From Asaia bogorensis (GTDB lineage: Bacteria > Pseudomonadota > Alphaproteobacteria > Acetobacterales > Acetobacteraceae): DNA of 8,502 nt. The stretch is from positions 1 through 8,502 of the forward strand of contig CAMCEP010000108.1 in assembly GCA_945873675.1 (NCBI GenBank), written 5' to 3'. Positions 1-6,614 of the stretch are shown here, one piece after another. A model generated the notes under the pieces. The model was not told the DNA's origin, made no database searches, and worked only from the letters and a program-made list of their open reading frames with translations. A program made the translations under genes and the position numbers. How positions within the stretch are numbered: the first letter of the stretch is position 1; each line of letters opens with the position of its first letter.

Positions 1-111
1 GAGCGATTGGCCCAGCATCGGCAGCGCCGGCAGATACATATCAATCGAAAACGGCCCAATGGCCGCCATCGCGCCCAGAATGAAGGGCAGGCGCTTTTGC
101 GGAATGCTCAC
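1..111 (-). CDS. Bcr/CflA-type MFS drug-resistance transporter, N-terminal fragment
   Basis: Only the first 37 codons are inside the window; the gene continues beyond position 1. The product would be an inner-membrane proton-driven exporter of the major facilitator superfamily. What shows this is a short basic N-terminus (KR at residues 6-7) followed by the start of the first membrane helix, with the phrase IDMYLPALP at residues 23-31. That phrase is characteristic of the Bcr/CflA branch of 12-helix DHA1 exporters. I chose the GTG at 111-109, four bases after the stop of the DapA-like gene. A GAGG lies very close to it, so the spacing is poor, but the next in-frame ATG (69) would cut into the first helix. 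It is the last visible gene of the left operon, which hints at export of a product or substrate of those enzymes. The substrate is unknown. Confidence 0.8.
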   Translation of the reverse strand, partial: MSIPQKRLPFILGAMAAIGPFSIDMYLPALPMLGQSL

Positions 112-115
112 GCCC

Positions 116-1018
116 TCAGATTTCAGGCGATGCTGCGAGCGCTTCCGCCGCCAGCTTGAGCGCGGCTTCGACGGCGACGCGCCCTTCGGGCGAAAGCGGC
201 GCTTGCGGCAGGATGGGGTCACCCACCGCGAAGCCCTGGATTTGCAAGGCACCCTTGATGCAGGCCGCGAGCGAATGCGCGGCGAATAATTCATTCACAC
301 GCCACAGCGCGCGTTGCAGCGCCATGGCCGCATCCCAGCGCCCGGCGCGGCAAAGCTCATAAAGACGCACGCTTTCGCGCGGAATGGCGCAGGCCGGCCC
401 CGCCATCCAACCCTTGCCGCCAATCAGCATCACCGCCGCCGGAATATGGGCGGAGGCTGCAAAAACCCCGATGCGACCTTGCGTGCGATTGATGATGGAC
501 AGCAAGCGCCCGGTATTGGTGGAGGCATCCTTGATCAGGCAAATCCGCGGATGATGCGAAAGCTTTTCAATCGCCGGCAGCGAAAGATCAGAACGCTGAA
601 AATTCGGATTGGTGTAGAGCACCGTCGGCAATTGGGTGGCGTCCGCAATGGCAGTGAAATAAGAAACCACCGCCGCATCATTCAACGGGAAATAGGCTTC
701 CAGAATGGCGAGGATGCCATCCGCCCCCATCGCCGCGTAATCGCGCGCCTGGCGTTCCGCATCCACAATCGTGGTCGCCGCAACGCCGGCCACCACCGGC
801 ACACGGCCCGCGGTTTGGGAGACCACAATTTCAACAATGCGCCGCCGCTGCGCCAAATCCAGATAGGCAAATTCACCCGTGCTACCCAAGGGCGTCAGCC
901 CATGCACGCCGGATGCGATCAAATGATCCACCAGGCGGCGCAATTCGGCTTCCAATACCGTGCCATCAGGCGCGATGGGGGAGACCAGGTAAGGGAAAAC
1001 CCCATGAAATTCCTGCAT
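116..1018 (-). CDS. DapA-superfamily Schiff-base lyase/aldolase (not a canonical dihydrodipicolinate synthase)
   Basis: This is a roughly 300-residue TIM-barrel protein of the DapA/NanA superfamily, whose members form a lysine Schiff base with a 2-oxo acid such as pyruvate. With the start at 1018, the Schiff-base lysine is K163 in LIKDAST and the conserved tyrosine is Y135 in VLYTNP, 28 residues apart as in E. coli DapA (Y133, K161). The GSTGE loop is at 45-49. The substrate-carboxylate arginine of E. coli DapA (R138) aligns with F140, its T44 with S46, and its Y107 with F110. Synthesis of dihydrodipicolinate is therefore unlikely; a different 2-oxo-acid lyase or hydratase-aldolase is inferred. 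An AGGA at 1033-1030 is 11 bases from the ATG at 1018 but only 2 from the ATG at 1027 (303 aa), so the start is uncertain between these two. An upstream ATG at 1102 would overlap the M20 gene by 67 bases and is unlikely. The MFS gene follows after 4 bp. Confidence 0.88.
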   Translation of the reverse strand: MQEFHGVFPYLVSPIAPDGTVLEAELRRLVDHLIASGVHGLTPLGSTGEFAYLDLAQRRRIVEIVVSQTAGRVPVVAGVAATTIVDAERQARDYAAMGADGILAILEAYFPLNDAAVVSYFTAIADATQLPTVLYTNPNFQRSDLSLPAIEKLSHHPRICLIKDASTNTGRLLSIINRTQGRIGVFAASAHIPAAVMLIGGKGWMAGPACAIPRESVRLYELCRAGRWDAAMALQRALWRVNELFAAHSLAACIKGALQIQGFAVGDPILPQAPLSPEGRVAVEAALKLAAEALAASPEI

Positions 1019-1035
1019 GATTTGCATATTCCTGT

Positions 1036-2424
1036 TCAGCTTTGCGCCAACGCGCCAAGCAGGCGGATATGGCTGCGCATGCCCTGATGGAAGCAGCGCC
1101 ATTCGAATTTCTCATTCGGGCTATGTACCTGGTCATCTTCCAAGCCGAAGCCGATCAAAAGCGAATCAAGCCCAAGAATACGCCGCAGGCTTTCCACCAC
1201 GGGGATGGAACCGCCACAACCTTGCAGCACCGGCGCGCGGCCATATTCCGCGGCTAGCGCCGCTTCCGCCTTGCGCACCCAGGGGCTGTCAGAAGCAATC
1301 TCAATCCCCGGTGAGGTGCTGAAGACCTGAATGGAAACTCGCGCATCTTCCGGCAGGCGATCCACAATGAAATTACGCAAGCCCGCGATGATTTGCGCCG
1401 GTTCCTGGCCTGGCACCAGGCGGAAGGAAATCTTGGCATGGGCTTCAGCGGGAATGACGGTTTTTGAACCCTCCCCCATATAGCCGCCCCAAATGCCGTT
1501 GATATCGGCAGTAGGGCGCGCCCAAAGCCGTTCCAATGCGCTGCGATCCTTCTCCCCAACCGGGACGGAAAGCCCAATGCCACGCAGAAAGGCTGCCTCA
1601 TCAAAGCCAAGCGCCTGCCATTGGCGCAGCACTTCTGGCAGTGGTTCGGCGATGCCATCATAAAAACCAGGAAGCTGAATGCGCCCCTGATCATCTGTCA
1701 GATCACCCAGAATACGCGTCAGCGCATTGATGGGATTAAGGGCCGAGCCACCAAACAGCCCCGAATGCAAATCTTTATTCGCCGCGCGCAGATCAATTTG
1801 CGCATAAACCAGGCCGCGCAAGCGCGTGCTGATGGCGGGCGTGGCGATATCCCACATATTGGTATCACTGATCACGGCGATATCGGCGCTGAGTTCCGCC
1901 GCATGCTTTTCCAGCACTTCATCCAGATTGGGGCTGCCGACTTCTTCTTCGCCTTCCACCAGCACCGTCACGCGGCAAGGCGGGCCGCCGGCCACTGCAT
2001 GCCAGGCACGCAAAGCTTCCAGCCACATCATGGTCTGGCCCTTATCATCCACCGCGCCACGCGCCACCACGCGCTTGCCATGCGGGCCATCGGACAAAAC
2101 GGGATCAAAAGGCGCGCTCTGCCAAAGTTCCAGTGGATCGGCCGGCTGCACATCATAATGGCCATAGAACAGCACATGCGGCGCATTGCCGCCCGGGCCT
2201 GGGTGATGGGCAATCACCACCGGATGGCCAGGTGTGGCGTGAATGGCGGCGATAAAGCCCATTTCGCGCAAGCGTGCCGCCACCCAATCCGCCGCATGCG
2301 CGCAATCGCCGGCATGGGCCGGATTGGCGCTGATGCTTGGGATACGCAGCAAATCAAACCAACGTTCCCGCGCGCCATCCAGCCCAGCTTCCGCATGGGC
2401 AAGGGCTTTTTCAACGGCGTTCAT
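1036..2424 (-). CDS. M20 family metallopeptidase (CNDP/DUG1-like dipeptidase)
   Basis: A cytosolic two-zinc peptidase of 462 residues, the usual size for CNDP-type dipeptidases, which split dipeptides or related amide bonds. The metal and catalytic residues are all visible. H89 and D91 are in FYGHYDVQP, and D126 in RGAVDDKGQ should bridge the two metals. E160 (general base) and E161 (metal) are in EGEEEVGS, D187 is in ISDT, and H434 is in HSPNEKFE. H220 in DLHSGLFGG starts the lid/dimerisation domain, roughly residues 205-330. No signal peptide is seen. Its ATG overlaps the stop of the acyl-CoA ligase gene by 4 bp (ATGA), with GAGGGG just upstream, so the two are probably translationally coupled. 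The specific substrate cannot be told; the neighbouring DapA-like lyase and acyl-CoA ligase suggest it releases an amino or oxo acid that they then process, which is inference. Confidence 0.93.
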   Translation of the reverse strand: MNAVEKALAHAEAGLDGARERWFDLLRIPSISANPAHAGDCAHAADWVAARLREMGFIAAIHATPGHPVVIAHHPGPGGNAPHVLFYGHYDVQPADPLELWQSAPFDPVLSDGPHGKRVVARGAVDDKGQTMMWLEALRAWHAVAGGPPCRVTVLVEGEEEVGSPNLDEVLEKHAAELSADIAVISDTNMWDIATPAISTRLRGLVYAQIDLRAANKDLHSGLFGGSALNPINALTRILGDLTDDQGRIQLPGFYDGIAEPLPEVLRQWQALGFDEAAFLRGIGLSVPVGEKDRSALERLWARPTADINGIWGGYMGEGSKTVIPAEAHAKISFRLVPGQEPAQIIAGLRNFIVDRLPEDARVSIQVFSTSPGIEIASDSPWVRKAEAALAAEYGRAPVLQGCGGSIPVVESLRRILGLDSLLIGFGLEDDQVHSPNEKFEWRCFHQGMRSHIRLLGALAQS

Positions 2425-4055
2425 GCGCCCCTCGCTTGTGCGCGCAGCACGTGTTTTTGGATTTTCCCAGTCGAAGTCTTCGGCAATTCCGCAAACACAA
2501 TATGGCGCGGCAGCTTGAAGGCCGCCAAATGCTGGCGGGCGAAATTGATGAGTTCCTCAGGCGTTGCCGCCATACCGGGTTTCAATTCCACAAAGGCGCA
2601 GGGTGTTTCGCCCCATTTCTCATCAGGTTTTGCCACCACCGCCACCACGGCAACGGATGGGTGCTTATAGAGCGCATCTTCCACTTCGATGCTGCTGATG
2701 TTTTCCCCACCCGAGATGATAATGTCCTTCGACCGATCCTTGAGCTGAATATACCCATCCGGATATTTCACCGCGAGGTCGCCGGTATGAAACCACCCGC
2801 CGGCAAAGGCGGATTGCGTGGCGGCAGCATCCTTCAAATAGCCCTTCATGACAACATTGCCGCGCATCATCACCTCGCCCATCGTCGTGCCATCCGCGGG
2901 AACGGGTGCCATGGTTTCAGGGTCCATCACATCAAGCCCTTCAAGCGCCAAGTAACGCACGCCTTGGCGCGCCATCAGCGCGGCCTGTTCAGCCGCGGGC
3001 TTCGCATTCCATTCGCTGTGCCATTCATTCACAACGGCCGGGCCATAAACTTCCGTCAGGCCATAGACATGGCAGACAGCGAAACCCGCTTCCTTCATGG
3101 CGGCGAGTACGGCTTCGGGCGGCGGCGCGCCGGCGACCACGAATTGCACCTGATGCGAAAGCGCGCGCTTCTCGGCTGCCGGCGTGGCGAGCAAAGTCGC
3201 CATCACAATTGGCGCGCCGCACATATGCGTCACCGCATGTTCCGCCATCAGCCGCCACATATCGGGGCCGCGCACGGCGCGCAGACACACATGCAAGCCG
3301 GCCTGTGCCGTTACCGTCCAGGGGAAACACCAGCCATTGCAATGAAACATCGGCAGCGTCCACAGATAAGATGGATGCTTGCCCATGCCGGCGGAAAGCA
3401 CATTGCCGGTCGCCAAAAGGCAGGCACCGCGATGGTGATAGACAACGCCTTTCGGCTTGCCAGTAGTGCCCGAGGTATAATTCAGCGTAATCGCATCCCA
3501 TTCATCGTTTGGCATCGCCCAAGCAAAATCGGCGCTGCCTTCCGCGATGAACCTTTCATATTCCTGCCCGCCCAGGCTTTCGCCATGCACCGCCCCCGGC
3601 GCCAGCGCATCCTGCACTTCAATGATGATCGGCTTCACTGTGCATTCGGCGAGTGCAGCACGCAGCACCGGCATGAATTCGCGGTCCACAATCACGGCCT
3701 TGGCTTCTCCGTGATCAAGGATATAGGCCACGGTCGGCGCATCCAGGCGCGTATTGATGGCGTTCAGCACGGCACCCGCCATGGGCACGCCGTAATGGCA
3801 TTCCAGCATTTCCGGAATATTGGGCAGAATAGTCGCCACCGTATCGCCGCGCCCTATGCCGCGCTTGGAAAGCGCATGGGCAAGCTGCACGCAACGATTG
3901 CGCAGGCTGGCGTAATCGCGCTTTACCGCGCCATGCACCACGGCGGGATAATCCGGATAAACCTGCGCGGCGCGTTCCAGAAATAGCAACGGCGTCAGCG
4001 GCTGATGATTGGCCGCATTGCGATCCAGCGCGGTTTCGTATTTGCCAGCGGACAT
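2421..4055 (-). CDS. AMP-dependent acyl-CoA ligase (ANL superfamily)
   Basis: This enzyme activates a carboxylic acid with ATP to an acyl-adenylate and transfers it to CoA. The 544-residue protein carries the complete ANL set. The P-loop YTSGTTGKPKG is at 193-203, YGLTE at 331-335, and the hinge region GWFHTGD ends at D416. DRSKD follows with R431, then GGENIS from about 439, and the catalytic lysine K531 in LPKTSTGKIQK. It resembles the medium/short-chain or methylmercaptopropionate-type ligases whose N-terminus reads YETALDRNAAN, but the acid cannot be assigned. I chose the ATG at 4055 because AGGTGAAG at 4066-4059 lies just before it, and because an earlier GTG (4076) would overlap the upstream stop. 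The upstream crotonase-fold gene ends 5 bp before and the M20 gene overlaps its stop, so it sits mid-operon. Confidence 0.95.
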   Translation of the reverse strand: MSAGKYETALDRNAANHQPLTPLLFLERAAQVYPDYPAVVHGAVKRDYASLRNRCVQLAHALSKRGIGRGDTVATILPNIPEMLECHYGVPMAGAVLNAINTRLDAPTVAYILDHGEAKAVIVDREFMPVLRAALAECTVKPIIIEVQDALAPGAVHGESLGGQEYERFIAEGSADFAWAMPNDEWDAITLNYTSGTTGKPKGVVYHHRGACLLATGNVLSAGMGKHPSYLWTLPMFHCNGWCFPWTVTAQAGLHVCLRAVRGPDMWRLMAEHAVTHMCGAPIVMATLLATPAAEKRALSHQVQFVVAGAPPPEAVLAAMKEAGFAVCHVYGLTEVYGPAVVNEWHSEWNAKPAAEQAALMARQGVRYLALEGLDVMDPETMAPVPADGTTMGEVMMRGNVVMKGYLKDAAATQSAFAGGWFHTGDLAVKYPDGYIQLKDRSKDIIISGGENISSIEVEDALYKHPSVAVVAVVAKPDEKWGETPCAFVELKPGMAATPEELINFARQHLAAFKLPRHIVFAELPKTSTGKIQKHVLRAQARGA

Positions 4056-4058
4056 ATT

Positions 4059-4066
4059 CTTCACCT
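4059..4066 (-). promoter_or_regulatory. Ribosome binding site of the acyl-CoA ligase gene
   Basis: AGGTGAAG reads on the minus strand three bases before the ATG at 4055 and overlaps the TGA stop (4063-4061) of the upstream crotonase-fold gene. It supports the 4055 start over the GTG at 4076 and suggests that translation of the two genes is coupled. Confidence 0.6.
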
Positions 4067-4876
4067 GTCTTCCCACTGCGGATGACGCTTTTCCAGGAAG
4101 GCACCAATGCCTTCCGCTGCGTCACGCGCCATCAGATTTTCTGTCATCACCGAAGCCGCTTCGCCATAGGCTGCCGCCAGCGGCAATTCGATTTGCCTGT
4201 TAAAGCCACGCTTGCCCATGCGCACCGTGATTGCCGAATGGGAAGCAATGCGCGCGGCCAGGCCAAGCGCGGTTTCTATCAGCGCATCACGCGGTGCCAG
4301 GCGGTTCACCAGGCCAAGGCGCTGCGCTTCATCCGCCGGTACCATCTCACCCAGCAGCAGCATTTCCATCGCGGCCTTGCGCGGCACGGCGCGCGTCAGC
4401 GCCACCGCGGGCGTGGAACAGAACAGCCCAATATCCACGCCTGGCGTGCAGAAGCGTGCATCTTCCGCCGCCACCGCCAGATCACAGCTTGCAACCAATT
4501 GGCAGCCGGCGGCGGTCGCCACACCCTGCACCACGGCAATCACTGGCTGCGGCAGACCCACAATCCCCTGCATGACCCGCGCGCACGCGGCCATAGCATC
4601 GGCGTAAAAGCTGCGCCCACCATCGGCATCGGCGCGATGCGCAGTGATTTCGCGCAAATCATGCCCGGCACAAAACACCGTGCCAGCGCCGGCCAGCACC
4701 ACCACGCGTGTATTGCTATCCGCGGCGATCTCAGCCAACATTTCCTCCAGCGCCTGCAATAGCGCGCGGGAGAGGCTGTTGCGCGCTTGCGGACGGTTCA
4801 GCGTGATCACGCATATGCCACCCGCGCGATCCTCCCGCAGCAGGATGGGGGCGTTTTGCAGCTCTGTCTTGGACAT
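4061..4876 (-). CDS. ECHDC3-like crotonase-fold protein lacking both catalytic glutamates
   Basis: A 271-residue enoyl-CoA hydratase/isomerase superfamily protein. The CoA-binding and oxyanion elements are present: FCAGHDL at 68-74 and GVATAAGCQL at 118-127. However, the two glutamates of true enoyl-CoA hydratases (E144 and E164 of the rat enzyme) align with Q126 and G146. The stretch TPGVDIGLFCSTP (144-156) followed by AVPRKAAMEM matches, from memory, the signature of ECHDC3, a poorly understood mitochondrial relative in animals. A classical hydratase reaction is therefore doubtful; another crotonase-type activity or a CoA-binding role is possible. The ATG at 4876 has AGGA about 10 bases upstream and fits the family N-terminus. 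The reading frame stays open to 5458, but that extension runs antisense through the next gene and has no family resemblance. It is the first gene of the left operon, directly ahead of the acyl-CoA ligase, so acyl-CoA chemistry is likely. Confidence 0.9.
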   Translation of the reverse strand: MSKTELQNAPILLREDRAGGICVITLNRPQARNSLSRALLQALEEMLAEIAADSNTRVVVLAGAGTVFCAGHDLREITAHRADADGGRSFYADAMAACARVMQGIVGLPQPVIAVVQGVATAAGCQLVASCDLAVAAEDARFCTPGVDIGLFCSTPAVALTRAVPRKAAMEMLLLGEMVPADEAQRLGLVNRLAPRDALIETALGLAARIASHSAITVRMGKRGFNRQIELPLAAAYGEAASVMTENLMARDAAEGIGAFLEKRHPQWEDR

Positions 4877-4942
4877 GGCGGAATATTCCTGCCCCGGGCG
4901 GGGGATTACAAGGGCTTGGAAGCGGTATAGCCTGACCCCAGG
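4877..4942. promoter_or_regulatory. Divergent intergenic region, presumed promoters for both directions
   Basis: These 66 bp separate two divergent transcription units and so should hold a promoter for each. On the plus strand a TATAGC at 4926-4931 could be a -10 element, but no good -35 lies 16-18 bases upstream. A perfect 10-bp palindrome, GGAATATTCC, lies at 4880-4889 and overlaps the ribosome binding site of the minus-strand gene. It is part of a larger imperfect inverted repeat at 4877-4893 (GGC-GGAAT / ATTCC-T-GCC). That could be an operator or an RNA hairpin. Promoter placement is inferred from gene orientation, not from clear boxes. Confidence 0.4.
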
Positions 4943-5686
4943 ATGAATCACCAAGAGGAAAACGCGGGCGCCGAGACCACCGCGGCGCTGGAAGCAAGGC
5001 TCGCCGCCGTCAAGGCCAAGCGCGGCTATTTGCTGCCGCATCATGGGCTGCTGGCACTCGCCTTCCCCCGCCTGCTGGAAGGCTATGACGCTGCCTATTC
5101 TGCTATGGCCTTGGATGATCGCGTGCTTTCGCATCACGACCGCGAATTCGTCTGGCTTGCCGTGCTGGCCGCGACGGATGAGGCTTTGGCGACGCACCAC
5201 ATCGCCAAATTCCGCGCCGCCGGCGGCGATGACGCGCTGATCGGTGCCGCTTTCGCTGCCTCGGCACTCGCCATCGGCGCCGAGGCCTTTGATTTCGCCG
5301 CTCATCGTTGGGGCGCGCAATTGGCGCCCTTTGATCCCCGCACTGCCTATCTGGAAGCCGTGGCGGCCATCGCCCCCGCCGCTCCGCGCCGGCTTGTGCA
5401 TCTGGCGCAATGCGCCGTGCAGGTCTGCCGCGCGCGCTGGCGGGTGCTGGAATGGCAAATCGAAGCCGCCTATGCGGATCAGGTACCGGAAGATGAAATC
5501 GCTGAGGCCATAACGCTTGCGATGTTCCCCGGTTCTATCCCGCGTTTCGTTGAAGCCTGTGGCGTGTGGCGCGGCATGATTGAAAGCGGCAAGGTTGCGG
5601 CATCAGACCGTTACCGGGCCTGGGCGGCGCTGACCGGCCAGGGCGGCTTTGACGAAGCTCAAGCAAAAACTTCCAAGGATAAATGA
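4943..5686 (+). CDS. AhpD/carboxymuconolactone-decarboxylase-like protein without redox cysteines
   Basis: A 247-residue, largely helical, alanine-rich soluble protein. Residues about 60-110 (DREFVWLAVLAATDEALATHHIAKFRAAGG) read like the core of the AhpD/CMD fold, with E68 and H85/H86 near the positions of its conserved Glu and His. The CxxC cysteines of AhpD are replaced by E80 and A83, so a thiol peroxidase role is not expected. A second similar helical unit spans about 150-212 (EWQIEAAY, DEIAEAITLAMFPGSIPRFVEACGVW), suggesting two CMD-like repeats. The ATG at 4943 is the only sensible start, but it has no usable Shine-Dalgarno sequence. The downstream aminotransferase begins 8 bp after the stop, so the two are probably co-transcribed. 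Assignment to the family is moderate and the reaction is unknown. Confidence 0.7.
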   Translation: MNHQEENAGAETTAALEARLAAVKAKRGYLLPHHGLLALAFPRLLEGYDAAYSAMALDDRVLSHHDREFVWLAVLAATDEALATHHIAKFRAAGGDDALIGAAFAASALAIGAEAFDFAAHRWGAQLAPFDPRTAYLEAVAAIAPAAPRRLVHLAQCAVQVCRARWRVLEWQIEAAYADQVPEDEIAEAITLAMFPGSIPRFVEACGVWRGMIESGKVAASDRYRAWAALTGQGGFDEAQAKTSKDK

Positions 5687-5690
5687 GGAA
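5685..5690 (+). promoter_or_regulatory. Ribosome binding site of the aminotransferase gene
   Basis: GAGGAA, four bases before the ATG at 5695 and overlapping the stop of the preceding gene. It favours 5695 over the in-frame ATG at 5683, which overlaps the upstream stop as ATGA. Confidence 0.6.
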
Positions 5691-5694
5691 ACCA

Positions 5695-6606
5695 ATGGCC
5701 TGGACAGCAAAATACATCATTCAGAACGGCAAGAAGATCGCCTTTGATGAAGCCCGCGTGCATCCGTTCTCAGTCGGGCATGCTTATGGCGGCACGGTGT
5801 TTGAAGGCATTCGCGCCTATATGAATTACAGCACCGGCAAGCTTGCGGTTTTCCGGCTGGAAGAACATCTGGTGCGGCTGGATCAGGGCATGAAATTCAT
5901 GCGCTTCGACAATCCGCCATCGCGCGATGAAATGCGCCAGGCCGTGCTGGATGCGGTGCGCGCCAATGAACCGGATGATGATGCCTATATCCGCATCCAG
6001 GTGCATATCGAAAGCCTGGGTTCCATGGCGTCCACGGGCAGTGTTGGCTGGGCTTGTGGTGCGATGCCGCGCGAACGCAATGCCAAGCGCAGCAGCGGGC
6101 TTTCCGTGCATGTTTCGTCCTGGACCCGCATTACGGACACCACCATGCCGCCCCGCATCAAGGCGACGGCGAATTACCATGCCGGGCGCATTGCCATGTT
6201 GCAGGCCAAGGCGGATGGCTATGACAATGCGCTGCTGATGACGCGCGCCGGCAAGATCAGCGAAGGCACCGGCGCCTGCCTGTTCATGGTGCGCGATGGG
6301 AAACTGATCACGCCGTCTCGTGAAAACGACATTCTGGAAAGTGTCACGCGCGATACCGTGATCCACCTTGCCGCCGAACATGGCCTGAGCGTGGAGCAAG
6401 GCATCATTGACCGCACGGAACTCTACATCGCCGATGAGCTGTTCTTTTGTGGCACCGGTCAGGAATTGCTGCCGATCACGAGTGTGGACAAGCTGCAAGT
6501 CGGTGATGGCAAGCCGGGTGCAATCACCATGCGCTTGCAGGAAGCCTATGAAAGCGTTGTGCGCGGCACCACCAATGCCCATGCGGAATGGCGCACGCCG
6601 GTTTGA
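5695..6606 (+). CDS. ilvE: Branched-chain amino acid aminotransferase (class IV, PLP-dependent)
   Basis: It would transfer the amino group between leucine, isoleucine or valine and 2-oxoglutarate in the cytosol. The 303-residue length matches the family. Visible hallmarks are GTVFEGIRAY (33-42), FRLEEHLVRL (53-62), the PLP lysine K156 in PPRIKATANYHAG, and the cofactor glutamate E190 in GKISEGTG. ITSVDKLQVGDGKPG near 261-275 and the closing EAYESVVRG also fit. Some usually conserved positions differ: the common EN(I/L)F is A194-C195-L196-F197, and the GTAAE loop is GTGQE (253-257). Substrate preference may therefore differ from standard IlvE, and a related class IV aminotransferase is possible. 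The start at 5695 is supported by GAGGAA just upstream. The gene follows the CMD-like gene by 8 bp and converges on the channel gene. In a catabolic setting it would feed branched-chain oxo acids towards acyl-CoA oxidation. Confidence 0.88.
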   Translation: MAWTAKYIIQNGKKIAFDEARVHPFSVGHAYGGTVFEGIRAYMNYSTGKLAVFRLEEHLVRLDQGMKFMRFDNPPSRDEMRQAVLDAVRANEPDDDAYIRIQVHIESLGSMASTGSVGWACGAMPRERNAKRSSGLSVHVSSWTRITDTTMPPRIKATANYHAGRIAMLQAKADGYDNALLMTRAGKISEGTGACLFMVRDGKLITPSRENDILESVTRDTVIHLAAEHGLSVEQGIIDRTELYIADELFFCGTGQELLPITSVDKLQVGDGKPGAITMRLQEAYESVVRGTTNAHAEWRTPV

Positions 6607-6614
6607 ACCACTGT

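Noticed and set aside
1025..1036. Similar AGGAATAT strings before the DapA-like gene and before the crotonase-fold gene, as a possible repeated operator
   Set aside because: The match is short and centred on the Shine-Dalgarno sequence, and only the copy near 4880 is palindromic. Chance is the simpler explanation.
314..1087. Plus-strand open frame of 257 codons opposite the DapA-like gene
   Set aside because: The composition is Arg/His/Gly-rich and low-information; the minus strand holds a clear lyase with catalytic residues.
1028..1102. An upstream ATG adding 25 or more residues to the DapA-like protein
   Set aside because: It would overlap the M20 gene by 67 bases, and the added residues do not match the family, whose proteins begin just before the first barrel strand.
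2337..3986. A 549-codon plus-strand open frame antisense to the acyl-CoA ligase gene
   Set aside because: Its translation is rich in His, Arg and Gln with no recognisable domain. It is a by-product of the G+C-rich codon use of the ligase gene, which has full family motifs.
4877..5458. A 194-residue N-terminal extension of the crotonase-fold gene
   Set aside because: It runs antisense through the CMD-like gene, has no family resemblance, and the ATG at 4876 has a ribosome binding site and the expected family N-terminus.
5770..6582. Minus-strand open frame of 270 codons opposite the aminotransferase gene
   Set aside because: It is a shadow frame; the plus-strand product has the complete class IV aminotransferase motifs.
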